This document shows, in pieces, positions 1-8,138 of a stretch of DNA of 64,000 bases. Both the position numbers and the translations under genes were made by a program. The notes under the pieces are model-generated. The model was not told where the DNA came from. It saw only the letters and a program-made list of their open reading frames with translations, and did no database searches. Source of the DNA: Engelhardtia mirabilis. GTDB lineage: Bacteria; Planctomycetota; UBA1135; GCA-002686595. The stretch spans positions 4,340,001 to 4,404,000 of the forward strand of contig NZ_CP036287.1 in the NCBI RefSeq assembly GCF_007748095.1, read 5' to 3'. Every line of letters begins with the position of its first letter. Position 1 is the stretch's first letter.

Positions 1-718
1 TCCGCGCCGCCTCGCCCCGGCGCAGGGGCCCGGTCAGGGCGACCGCGGGCGCCAAGCGCGCGAGGTTGTCGGTGGTACGCAGCAGGAGCGACCGCGCCGC
101 GGTGCGCGCACCCTCGGGGCTCGCGCCGCAGCGTTCGAACTCGTCCGTGGCCTGGGCGAAGAGCCCGACCAGGCCGTTCGAGAGCAGGGCCGCCGCCGCG
201 TGGTAGCGCGCCTGGGCCACCCCGTCGCCGTCGAGCTCGATGCCTTCGCCGCCCAGGGCGCGGACCAGCTCCCCGCCGGCCGCCTTGGCCGCGGCGCTGC
301 CGAAGAGCCCGAAGGCCGCGCCCTCGAAGGTGCGCTCCTCGTCGACCACGATCGAGAGCAGGGGGTGGGCGACGCCCACCTCCCAGCCGACCTCGGACAG
401 GGGCGACAGGACCGACGGCGGCTCGGCTCCGGCGGTGTGGAGCGCGACGCGACCGCGTCCCGCGCCGGCGGTGGCGCAGCGGCCGGCGACCTCGGCCAGG
501 GCGGCGTCGGTGACGCAGAACAGCAAGAGGTCGGCCTCGCGCGCCACGGCTTCTGGACCCTCGAGCATCTCGATGCCGGGGTGCCGGGTCCAGAACTCGC
601 GGCGCTCGTAGCTGCGCGTCCAGGCCAGAACGGCGCGTCCGCCGCCGCGCTCCGTCAGGGCCCGCGCGCAGGCGGCCCCCACCGAGCCCAAGCCGACGAT
701 TCCGATGCGCTCGTTCAT
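1..718 (-). CDS. Rossmann-fold / DUF2520 protein (C-terminus outside window)
   Basis: Translating the minus strand from the ATG at 718-716 gives an N-terminal NAD(P)-binding Rossmann motif (IGIVGLGSVGAA, about residues 5-16). After it comes a conserved AHPL segment near residue 125 and a DUF2520-type helical region with YHAAAALLSNGL and ALTGPLRRGE. The frame is open to base 1, so the C-terminus is missing. This is the F420/NADP-oxidoreductase-like family annotated as Rossmann-like and DUF2520 domain protein. The start ATG overlaps the ispE stop as ATGA, so it is probably translated after panC and ispE. DUF2520 proteins often sit beside pantothenate genes, which suggests a ketopantoate-reductase-like role, but that is inference. 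No function is proved here. Confidence 0.85.
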   Translation of the reverse strand, partial: MNERIGIVGLGSVGAACARALTERGGGRAVLAWTRSYERREFWTRHPGIEMLEGPEAVAREADLLLFCVTDAALAEVAGRCATAGAGRGRVALHTAGAEPPSVLSPLSEVGWEVGVAHPLLSIVVDEERTFEGAAFGLFGSAAAKAAGGELVRALGGEGIELDGDGVAQARYHAAAALLSNGLVGLFAQATDEFERCGASPEGARTAARSLLLRTTDNLARLAPAVALTGPLRRGEAAR

Positions 719-1722
719 TCCGCTTCCGTCCCGACCAGCTTCGCACCGTGACCGGCCGCGCGGGCGACCGTGACCAAGCGAGTCCCGAGCCCGGCGACGA
801 CAGCGGCTGCGTGCGCTCGTTCGATCGAGCGGTGCGCCGCGGCCTCGTCGGCATGGAGCGCGAACCAGCCCGACCCGCTGCCGGCGAGGTGGTACTCGCC
901 CGGTGCAGCGTGGTCGAGAACCGTGCGCCACTGGCCGAGTTCGGGCACGGCCTCGATGGCGGCGCGCTCGAGCCCGTTGGACAGGCCCGCGCCCTTGGAG
1001 TCGAGCGCTCCGCGCAGGGGATCCTCGAGGACGTCGCCTTCGGCCGGCGAGGTCGCGAGGTTCCCCGGTGCAAGGCCCAGGGCGCCGTAGACAGCGGCAG
1101 TCGGCGACTCGACAGCCGGCACCACCAACGCGACCCAAGGCCTGGGCTGCGGCGCTTGCAGCGGCCGCACCCGTTCGCCGCGACCGAAGCACCAGCCGTA
1201 GCCGCTCGCGCGGGTCGCGTCGAAGAAGGCCACGTCCGAGCCGAGCTCGCCCAAGAGCTCGCGGCGCTCGTCGTCGCGCAACTCGAAACCCGCCGCAGCC
1301 TCGAGGGCGAGCAGCGCGGCGGCCGCGTCGGCGCTGCCGCCGCCCAGACCCGCCCGGCTGGGGATGCGTTTGAACAGAGCCAACTCGACACCCAGCTCCG
1401 CAGGGCAGCGGCCATCGGCAGCTGCGCGCTCGAGGGCTCCGGCCGCCGCGCGCCAGACCAGATTGCGCCCGTCGACGGGCACGTCCGGGCTGGCCAGGGG
1501 TCCTTCCAGTTCGAGTGACAGGCCCGGTCTCGCGCCGAGTCGAGCGGACACGCGATCGGTCAGATCCAGGGCGAGCATGGCCGTTGCAATCTCATGGAAA
1601 CCGTCTGCGCGGCGACCGAGCACATCCAGGCGCAGGTTGACCTTGGCGGGCGCGATCGCGCTGCACCAACCCTCGGTTCGCTCGACGAGTGATCGAAGCT
1701 CGGTCACGGGGCTGGCACTCAC
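715..1722 (-). CDS. ispE: 4-diphosphocytidyl-2-C-methyl-D-erythritol kinase
   Basis: GHMP-family kinase that phosphorylates the 2-hydroxyl of CDP-methylerythritol with ATP in the MEP (non-mevalonate) isoprenoid pathway; cytosolic. The N-terminus carries APAKVNLRLDVLGRR followed by DGFHEI. The glycine-rich ATP loop is IPSRAGLGGGSADAA, and GSGSGWFAL marks the C-terminal GHMP domain. The length, about 335 residues, is slightly above the usual 280-310. I place the start at the GTG at 1722-1720 because it overlaps the panC stop as GTGA and leaves a short leader before the conserved APAKVNL. A longer in-frame ATG start at 1743 is possible. The 3' end overlaps the DUF2520 gene (ATGA), so the three genes look like one operon. 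Confidence 0.95.
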   Translation of the reverse strand: MSASPVTELRSLVERTEGWCSAIAPAKVNLRLDVLGRRADGFHEIATAMLALDLTDRVSARLGARPGLSLELEGPLASPDVPVDGRNLVWRAAAGALERAAADGRCPAELGVELALFKRIPSRAGLGGGSADAAAALLALEAAAGFELRDDERRELLGELGSDVAFFDATRASGYGWCFGRGERVRPLQAPQPRPWVALVVPAVESPTAAVYGALGLAPGNLATSPAEGDVLEDPLRGALDSKGAGLSNGLERAAIEAVPELGQWRTVLDHAAPGEYHLAGSGSGWFALHADEAAAHRSIERAHAAAVVAGLGTRLVTVARAAGHGAKLVGTEAE

Positions 1723-2627
1723 GCCTGCTCCGTCGGGCCGCAAGCACCGCCGGATCGCAGACTCGCGAGCGGGGGCCCGTCGAGGCGCAGGTTGTCGATC
1801 AGTCGCACGCGTCCGAGTCGCGCCGCTACGAGGGCTTGGGCCCGATCGAGTCGGTCGACGTCGGTGGGCACGCGCTCGAAACGCTCGGGGTCGCGCAGCT
1901 CGGCGTACTCGACCTCGAGCTCCCGCAATTCGGAGTGCATCGCCGAGCGCAGGACCCCGACGCCGCGCTCACCCGCCGCGAAGAGCGATTGGGCCCGCGC
2001 CAGGGCCCGGGAGAGGGCCACCGCGAGGGGGCGCTCGGCCGGGGTCAGGAGCAGGTTGCGGGACGAGCGCGCCAGGCCATCGGATTCGCGCGAGGTCGGA
2101 CAGACCACGATCTGCGGGTAGCCGAGGCGTTCGGCGACCGCGCGCACGACCAGGGTCTGCTGGAAGTCCTTCTCGCCGAAGTAGGCCCGCCGGGGCACGA
2201 CCAGCTCGAACAGGCGGCGCACGATCGTCGCCACGCCGTCGAAGTGCCCGGCGCGGCAGGCGCCCTCGAGACCCTCGGCTGCGGCGCCGGCGGGCTCGCT
2301 CTCGATCCCCTCGGCGGTGGCGGACTCGGGGAAGAAGCCGGCCAGGGTCCCCGTGAAGACCATCTGGCAACCCGCGCCCTGGAGCAGCTCCGCGTCGCGC
2401 TCGAAGTCGCGCGGGTAGCGCGAGAGGTCCGCGGGGTCGTCGAACTGCAGGGGGTTCACGAAGACACTGACGCAGGCCAGGTCGTTCTCGGCCACCGCCC
2501 GCCGCACCAACTCGAGGTGGCCCTCGTGGAGCGCCCCCATGGTCGGCACAAAGCCGAGCGTGCGCCCCTCCTGGCGACGGGCCTCGCACCAGGCGCGCGC
2601 CGCCGTCGGATCGTCGTATCTATGCAT
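1719..2627 (-). CDS. panC: Pantothenate synthetase (pantoate--beta-alanine ligase)
   Basis: Condenses pantoate and beta-alanine with ATP, via a pantoyl-adenylate, to give pantothenate for coenzyme A; cytosolic homodimer in the family. Visible motifs are PTMGALHEGH near residue 29 (the HxGH ATP-binding signature), SVFVNPLQF, EGLEGACRAGHFDGVATIV, YFGEKDFQQ and SRNLLLT. At 302 residues it is about 20 longer than typical because of inserted residues around FFPESATAEG. It is the first gene of an overlapping set with ispE and the DUF2520 gene. panB and panD are not in the window. The assignment is secure on motif order. Confidence 0.96.
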   Translation of the reverse strand: MHRYDDPTAARAWCEARRQEGRTLGFVPTMGALHEGHLELVRRAVAENDLACVSVFVNPLQFDDPADLSRYPRDFERDAELLQGAGCQMVFTGTLAGFFPESATAEGIESEPAGAAAEGLEGACRAGHFDGVATIVRRLFELVVPRRAYFGEKDFQQTLVVRAVAERLGYPQIVVCPTSRESDGLARSSRNLLLTPAERPLAVALSRALARAQSLFAAGERGVGVLRSAMHSELRELEVEYAELRDPERFERVPTDVDRLDRAQALVAARLGRVRLIDNLRLDGPPLASLRSGGACGPTEQA

Positions 2628-2779
2628 GCGGGCCCGCGGAGGAAGTCCTCCGCAGGCCCGCCGATTCTGCGCCCGGTGCCGGGGCGGTCAAGCTCCGGCT
2701 GGGAGCGCTTGCCCGCGGGCCGGCTGCCCGGGGGTCGCGGTCGGCCGACTCGGCCTCCCGCAACCCCGGGATCCGGGGC

Positions 2780-4003
2780 TCAGACCTTCGAGGTCTGCGA
2801 CGCAGGGGCCGCGGAGCCGGAGTTCGAGCCCTGGGCCGCGGTCGGGGTGATCTCGACCTGGTGCATGTGGACGTCCCGCTGCGGGAACGGGATCGAGATG
2901 CCCTCGGCGTCGAAGCGCTCCTTCACGGCGCGGGTGAGGTCCCAGTAGACCGCCCAGTAGTCGCCGGTCTTGGTCCACGGACGCACGATGAAGTTGACCG
3001 ACGAGTCGCCCAGCTCGTGCACCTTGATCACCGGAGCCGGCTCGGCCAACACGAGCTCGTGGCCGGTCACGACTTCGGTCAAGACGCGCTCGGCGTGGGC
3101 CATGTCGTCGCCGTAGCCGATGCCGAAGGTCATGTCGACGCGGCGCGTGGTGTTGGCCGTGACGTTGGTGATGACGCCGCCCCAGATGCCGCCGTTGGGC
3201 ACGATCAGGCGCTGGTTGTCGGGGGTCAGGATGGTGGTCGAGACCAGGCTCATCGCGTCGACCTTGCCGGTCACACCGCCGGCGCTGACCACGTCACCGA
3301 TGTCGTAGGGACGGTAGAACAGGATCATCATCCCCGCGGCGAAGTTGCCCAGGGTGTCCTGCAGCGCGAAGCCCAACACGAAACCCGCGACACCGAGGCC
3401 GGCCAACAGCGGGCCGACCGCGACGCCGAGCTGGCTCAGGATGACCAGCACCCCGACGGCCATGACGGCCTTCTGGGCCATGCCGATCAGGAACTCCTTG
3501 AGCAGGCTGGAGGCCTTGATCTTCGGCGTGCTGAGCGCCTTGCGGGTCGCCTTGCCGACGACGCCGGCGATGATCTTGAAGACCATCCAGATGACCAGGA
3601 TCACGATCACTTGGACCAAGAAGCCCGGGCCATCTTCGATGACCCAGTCCTTGCCGGTCTTGATCCAACCTTCCACGAGGCCGACGCCACCGGCGAACGA
3701 GACGATCTTCCCGGTCGCCTCGGTGTAACGGCTGTCGACGTTCGTCTTGCCTTCCGCGTCGCCGGCATCGGCGAGCGCATCCGCCGCCGCCTTGTGCGCA
3801 GCGTCCAGCGCGTTGCGCGCTTCGGTCAGCGCCTTCTTCGCGTCGGCGTCGTCAGGAGCCGCGGTGGCGGCTTCGCTGGCGGCATTGAAGGCGGTCAGCG
3901 AGGCATCGAAGGCGGAGACTTCGGCCTGCTGCGAGTAGCCGACCGAAGCGAAGAAGGAGCTCGCTACCAGGGCGAGCGCTGCGATGAAGGAGTTGCGGAA
4001 CAT
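2780..4003 (-). CDS. MscS-family mechanosensitive channel with exported N-terminal coil
   Basis: A 407-residue protein with an N-terminal signal sequence (MFRNSFIAALALVASSFFAS), then an Ala/Asp/Lys-rich helical segment to about residue 90. Three hydrophobic helices follow (about 120-145, 170-190 and 195-215). The pore helix and MscS beta domain are clear: GLGVAGFVLGFALQDTLGNF, FYRPYDIGDVV, TPDNQRLIVPNG and NVTANTTRRVDMTFGIGYG. Family members release small solutes on hypo-osmotic shock from the inner membrane. The start is the ATG at 4003, which places the signal peptide first; the open frame runs on to 4201 but that extension is not signal-like. It ends in a Ser/Ala/Gln-rich tail. Transcription from the 4004-4520 spacer is likely. 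Confidence 0.93.
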   Translation of the reverse strand: MFRNSFIAALALVASSFFASVGYSQQAEVSAFDASLTAFNAASEAATAAPDDADAKKALTEARNALDAAHKAAADALADAGDAEGKTNVDSRYTEATGKIVSFAGGVGLVEGWIKTGKDWVIEDGPGFLVQVIVILVIWMVFKIIAGVVGKATRKALSTPKIKASSLLKEFLIGMAQKAVMAVGVLVILSQLGVAVGPLLAGLGVAGFVLGFALQDTLGNFAAGMMILFYRPYDIGDVVSAGGVTGKVDAMSLVSTTILTPDNQRLIVPNGGIWGGVITNVTANTTRRVDMTFGIGYGDDMAHAERVLTEVVTGHELVLAEPAPVIKVHELGDSSVNFIVRPWTKTGDYWAVYWDLTRAVKERFDAEGISIPFPQRDVHMHQVEITPTAAQGSNSGSAAPASQTSKV

Positions 4004-4520
4004 GGGGGGATCTTGGATTCGATTGACTCGTCGGCCAGCGTCGTCGCTTGCCGCGTGAGGGGGGGGGCGGGACCCGGCTCGCCCGGTCAGGGCACAGGTC
4101 CTCGGCTTCGGTCGGGCCCGATCGTAGTTGCAGGAGCATCTCGGCATGCGAATCAGGACACCGAGTTGCCTTGAATCTGCCGCCGCTGACAGAACTCGCA
4201 CAGCCTATCGCGCGGGGTCCTCGACCCCTCGCCCGACGCGTCCTGGAATTGTGGGGACCGAGCGAGCGGTCCCCCGGCGCACGCGCAACCCCCTGGCCCG
4301 GCCTCCCTTCCCCGCCGCCGATATCGAGACACGCCACAGCGGATGTCGACAGGCCGGATGCGTTCCGGCGACCCGCACCGCGGACGCCGGGGGGCGCGGC
4401 GCTCGCGTGGCTCCTTGGGATCCGCACGAGGGGTTCGCGTCAGACCCGACCGCCGGCGCATCCGCCCTACCGCCCTACCGCCCTACCGACCGACGGGACC
4501 GCCGTGGCTCCGTCGCGCGA
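4004..4520. other. Intergenic spacer between MscS-like gene and subtilisin-like gene
   Basis: About 517 bases without a credible gene. It holds the upstream region of the MscS-type gene, including a minus-strand CTACGATC (4120-4127) that fits a -10-like TAnnnT hexamer. It also holds the short tandem repeat at 4463-4486. Open frames crossing it are shadows, with no recognisable protein and no start signal. Confidence 0.6.
4463..4486. repeat. Three 8-bp tandem repeats (CGCCCTAC)
   Basis: Three exact copies of CGCCCTAC followed by a degraded fourth unit, 35 bases beyond the 3' end of the subtilisin-like gene. The minus strand reads as GGG runs separated by CGGTA. It is non-coding. Confidence 0.85.
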
Positions 4521-6458
4521 TCAGGGCACCATCTGCAGCGGCGCCGGGTCCGGCGGCTGGATGGCCAGGTAGGGAATCGGCCCGACCACGATGCGGATGA
4601 AGGTGTGGTTGAAGACCAGGCCGGCCAGGAACGGGTTCTGACCCCCGGGGATCGTCAACGAGGCGATCGCGCGCCCCTGCGTGTCGAAGGCCGAGAAGGT
4701 ATTCGAGAAGATCCCGACGTTGGCTTGGGAGATGGTCAGGTTGGTCCAATTGTCCGGCACCAGGGGCAGGACGAAGCCGTCGAGCGACAGGCCCGGCGAA
4801 GTCCCCGAGGCGCTGCCCAGGAGCAGGTAGATGGCTCCTGCCCCACCACTTCCCGCCAGCAGCTCGAAGGTCTGCGAGCCGCCCGCCGCGAGGGAGATCT
4901 GGCCCGGCGAACCGAGGATGGCGTCGCGTTGGCCGAGAGCCAGCTCCACCGCCGCGCGCGCGCTCGGAAGTCCGTTGCCGAACTGTTCGTCGAAACCGAG
5001 GGTCCCCAAGTCGGTGGCCGTGGCGGCGAGCATCAACTCGACCCGATCCGGTTGCAGGGTCGGATCCGCGGCCATGACCAAGGCGGCCACACCAGCGACC
5101 AAGGGCGTCGCGAAGGACGTTCCGTTCAGCGTGACGTAGTCGCCGAGGCTTCCGCCGTTGAAGCCCGAGCGGTCCGTGGTGTCGATGCCCACACCGGGCC
5201 CGACGAGTCCCAGGCCGGGTCCGGTGTTGCTGAAGCTGGCCTTGGAACCTGTGGAGTCGATCGCTCCGACGGAGACGACTGAATCCAGGCTGCTGGGATA
5301 CGAGACCGACGCGGCCGAGAAGTTTCCGGACGCGGCGAAGTGGATCACTCCCTGGGTCTTGGCCAGCTGGTAGCGGGCGTCGATGGCCGCCGAGGTGAAG
5401 CCGTAGGAGTTGCTATTGACGGTGACGCGCGCACCGTTGGTCACGCCCCAGTCGAGGGCGTCGACGGTCCAACTGGCGTTGGAGGACCAGGAGCCCGAAC
5501 ACACGGGCGGTGTGAACTCGGAGATCATCGCACGCGCCGCGAGCACCGGTGATGCCGGCGCGCTGCCCACCACACCCGTGGCGTTGTCCGCGATCGCCGA
5601 GACGCAACCGGCCACCCACGTGCCGTGGTTGTCACAGGCGTTGAACGGCAAGCCACCAGTCCCGCCGTCGTCGGTGAAGTCCTCGCCGCCGGCCACATTC
5701 AGGTCCGGGTGCATCAGGTCGACGCCTGTGTCGATCACGAGCACCGCAACCGAAGCCGAGCCGGTCGAGAGGTCCCAGGCTTCGACGGTGTCGAGGTCGA
5801 CGCCGACCTGGCCACCGTTCTGGCCGGTGTTCTGGTGTGCCCACTGCTGGGGGAAGAGCGGGTCGTTGGGCGTCGAGAGCCCGCCCTGGCCGGTGATCCA
5901 CCAGTCCGGCTCGACCCAGGCCAGGCGCCCGTCGGACGCCAGAAGCTCGACGGTCTCGAGCAGGGCGTAGCCATCCCGTTCCGGCGAGGACATGACCAGG
6001 GCGCCGGGGATGCCGCCCAGTTGCGCCGACTCGAGGTTCAGCTCCGGAGCGAGGTCGGCCGCCGCGGCCAGGGCCTGTTGCATCTGCGCATCGCGACCAC
6101 ACAGGAGTAGCCGCGGTTGGGGAGCTCCCCAGCCGGCCGCCGGATCGAGGCGAGGGTCGCCCAGGGTCGGGCCGGCGAAGAGCACCTCGGGGGAGGTCGT
6201 GAGGATCGCAACCGCCTCGCGCAGCCCCTCGTCGGTGGTGGGCTCGACCTCGACCAGGCCCCAGCCCGCACCGGGCAGGGCGCGCACGCCGCGCGGCTCC
6301 AGCCCGGCCCAGCGCGCCAGATCCGCATGGTCGCTCGATCCCGGCGCCAGCCGCACCAGGACCTGGTCGGTCCGGACCCGGGGTCTGATGACCACCCCGG
6401 GGGCGGGCGCGGGCACCAACGTGAGGACCGAGAGGCCGAGCAGAATGGAATCGAGCAT
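4521..6458 (-). CDS. Exported subtilisin-like serine protease (S8 family)
   Basis: A 645-residue secreted endopeptidase. A hydrophobic N-terminus (MLDSILLGLSVLTLVPAPAP) acts as a signal. Residues 21-190 form a long propeptide-like region. The peptidase S8 domain then carries Asp243 (VIDTGVDLMHPDLN), His278 (DNHGTWVAG), the oxyanion Asn379 (AASGNFSA) and Ser448 (NGTSFATPLVAGV), so the triad is complete. After about residue 520 comes a beta-rich C-terminal segment of unknown role. The gene stands alone, with spacers on both sides. A minus-strand GTAGGGTC about 35 bases upstream of the ATG is a possible -10 element. Probable role is extracellular or periplasmic protein degradation; the substrate is unknown. 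Confidence 0.93.
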   Translation of the reverse strand: MLDSILLGLSVLTLVPAPAPGVVIRPRVRTDQVLVRLAPGSSDHADLARWAGLEPRGVRALPGAGWGLVEVEPTTDEGLREAVAILTTSPEVLFAGPTLGDPRLDPAAGWGAPQPRLLLCGRDAQMQQALAAAADLAPELNLESAQLGGIPGALVMSSPERDGYALLETVELLASDGRLAWVEPDWWITGQGGLSTPNDPLFPQQWAHQNTGQNGGQVGVDLDTVEAWDLSTGSASVAVLVIDTGVDLMHPDLNVAGGEDFTDDGGTGGLPFNACDNHGTWVAGCVSAIADNATGVVGSAPASPVLAARAMISEFTPPVCSGSWSSNASWTVDALDWGVTNGARVTVNSNSYGFTSAAIDARYQLAKTQGVIHFAASGNFSAASVSYPSSLDSVVSVGAIDSTGSKASFSNTGPGLGLVGPGVGIDTTDRSGFNGGSLGDYVTLNGTSFATPLVAGVAALVMAADPTLQPDRVELMLAATATDLGTLGFDEQFGNGLPSARAAVELALGQRDAILGSPGQISLAAGGSQTFELLAGSGGAGAIYLLLGSASGTSPGLSLDGFVLPLVPDNWTNLTISQANVGIFSNTFSAFDTQGRAIASLTIPGGQNPFLAGLVFNHTFIRIVVGPIPYLAIQPPDPAPLQMVP

Positions 6459-6588
6459 GGCTGGAGGGGGGTGGGCCGTGGCAGCGGACCACCTGACCCT
6501 ACCACCACCGCCGGGACCGCGCAGGTTCGGGTGCGGTAGCCCCCTCGCAGCTGCCCGAGAAGGCCCGTTGGCCGCCCGGGAGAGGGAA

Positions 6589-7077
6589 TCAGTGACTGGC
6601 CAGGGCCGCGGACGAGCCCAACCCCGCCAGCAGCTCCGCCACCGAGCCGGACTGACTGGGGATCCGCAGGCCGGGCTCGAGGCTGGCCAGCGGACCCAGG
6701 ACGAAGGTGCGCTGGTCCATGCGCGGGTGGGGAACCGTCAGGCGGGGTCCTCGGATCCGCCGCTCCCCGAACAGGAGCAGGTCCAGGTCCAGGGTCCGGG
6801 GGCCATCCGGGACCTGCCGTTCGCGCCCGAAGCGGGCCTCCACGGCCTGCAGCAGCTCGAGCAGCGCCTCGGGCTCGCCCGCCCAGCGGACCTCGGCCAC
6901 ACCGTTCAGGAACCGCGGCTGGCCCGGGGGGCCGCCCACGGGGTCGGTCTCGATCAGGGTCGAGACCCGCAGCAGTTCGAGGCGCGGGTCCGCGGCGAGG
7001 GATTCCAGGGCGCCGGAGATCTGCGCTTCGGGGTCGCCGATGTTCGCCCCCAGCCCGAGCCAGGCCACCTCGCTCAC
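6589..7077 (-). CDS. folK: 6-hydroxymethyl-7,8-dihydropterin pyrophosphokinase
   Basis: Transfers pyrophosphate from ATP to 6-hydroxymethyl-dihydropterin in folate synthesis. The 162-residue product begins VSEVAWLGLGANIGDP, has the ETDPVGGPPGQPRFLNGV segment, and carries the HPPK signature DGPRTLDLDLLLFG followed by VPHPRM. The start is the GTG at 7077-7075, which overlaps the pssA stop codon as GTGA; the same frame is open far upstream but there it is only a shadow of pssA. The length is normal for the family. It is translationally coupled to pssA although the pathways differ. Confidence 0.94.
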   Translation of the reverse strand: MSEVAWLGLGANIGDPEAQISGALESLAADPRLELLRVSTLIETDPVGGPPGQPRFLNGVAEVRWAGEPEALLELLQAVEARFGRERQVPDGPRTLDLDLLLFGERRIRGPRLTVPHPRMDQRTFVLGPLASLEPGLRIPSQSGSVAELLAGLGSSAALASH

Positions 7078-7958
7078 GCGACCCGCCCCCGCGCCTCGTC
7101 GGACCGGGCCCGCGCGAGCCGGCGACCGCGCAGGCCGTAGTTCACCAGGCCCCAGACCACGAAGCCGTTGAAGAGCAGGAACAACGACGGGACCGGCACG
7201 AGGAAGAAGCCGAAGGCGGCGAAGACCGCCACCACCAGGGTCACGAAGGACGAGCGCTCGCGGCCCAACAGGTGCCCCAGGTGGCTGTAGCGCACGCGAC
7301 TGACCATCAGCAGGCCGAGGATCGGCAACTGCACCAGGAGCATCAGCGGGATCACGGCCGAGAGGACGTTCCAGTCGTGCTCGCCCAACCAACCCATGAC
7401 GCCGCCGAGGGGCGTCGGGGTGCCGTCCACGGTCTCGAGCTCGGGCCGTTGCAGCACCAGGTAGACCCAGATGGTCGAGACCACCGAGCCCGCTGCGGCC
7501 GGCGAGGGCAGGCCGAAGAACACGGCGTGCTTCTGCTTGACCTCGTCGTCCGTCTCCAAGTTGAAGCGGACCAGGCGCAGGATCGCCATCAGCGCGAAGG
7601 CGGCCGCGGCCAGGAAGTGCAAACGCGGGTTGCCGGGCCAGCCGCCCAGGGCGCCCTCGTGCTCGATCAGCACCTTGGCCAAGAGGGCCGGGGCCACGCC
7701 GAACGTCAGGGCGTCGGAGTAGGAGTCGAGCTGGGCGCCGAAGGGACTCTCCGAGCGGGTCAGCCGGGCTACCCAACCGTCGAGGAGGTCGAAGACCATC
7801 CCCAGGAAGACCAGGGAGCAGGCGGTCTGCATCTTCGCGTAGAAGACGCCGCCGTCGCCGGCATAGGCCAGCGCGTCGATCCCCTTGGCGAGGGCCAACA
7901 GACCGCAGAAGGCATTGCCCAGGGTCAGTAGATTGGGGAGTAGGTGGACCTTCCGCAT
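7074..7958 (-). CDS. pssA: CDP-diacylglycerol--serine O-phosphatidyltransferase
   Basis: Integral membrane CDP-alcohol phosphatidyltransferase that makes phosphatidylserine, the precursor of phosphatidylethanolamine. The signature DG-x2-AR-x8-G-x3-D-x3-D is present as DGWVARLTRSESPFG followed by AQLDSYSD (about residues 60-83). The N-terminus LPNLLTLGNAFCGLLAL and FNLETDDEVKQKHAVFFGLPSPAAAG are typical of the PssA type rather than PgsA. Several hydrophobic helices follow. The 294-residue length fits. It is divergent from eno, with a 180-base shared spacer, and folK overlaps its 3' end. Confidence 0.93.
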   Translation of the reverse strand: MRKVHLLPNLLTLGNAFCGLLALAKGIDALAYAGDGGVFYAKMQTACSLVFLGMVFDLLDGWVARLTRSESPFGAQLDSYSDALTFGVAPALLAKVLIEHEGALGGWPGNPRLHFLAAAAFALMAILRLVRFNLETDDEVKQKHAVFFGLPSPAAAGSVVSTIWVYLVLQRPELETVDGTPTPLGGVMGWLGEHDWNVLSAVIPLMLLVQLPILGLLMVSRVRYSHLGHLLGRERSSFVTLVVAVFAAFGFFLVPVPSLFLLFNGFVVWGLVNYGLRGRRLARARSDEARGRVA

Positions 7959-8138
7959 GTCGGTCGATCCGGGCGGTCGCGACCGGGGATCGAGCCACGC
8001 AAGATAAGTCCAAGGGCCGTCCGCCGACCAGGGTCCCCGCCGGTCCCTGACGAGATCCGTTCCGACCGCTCCCGATCGGGGCCGGAGAGCAACCAGAAGC
8101 CTGGGCTGGAGCGGGGCCCGACGCTAGTCTCTGGACCC

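Noticed and set aside
7078..8013. N-terminal extension of the folK frame
   Set aside because: It is a frame-shifted shadow of pssA; the HPPK fold starts at the GTG at 7077.
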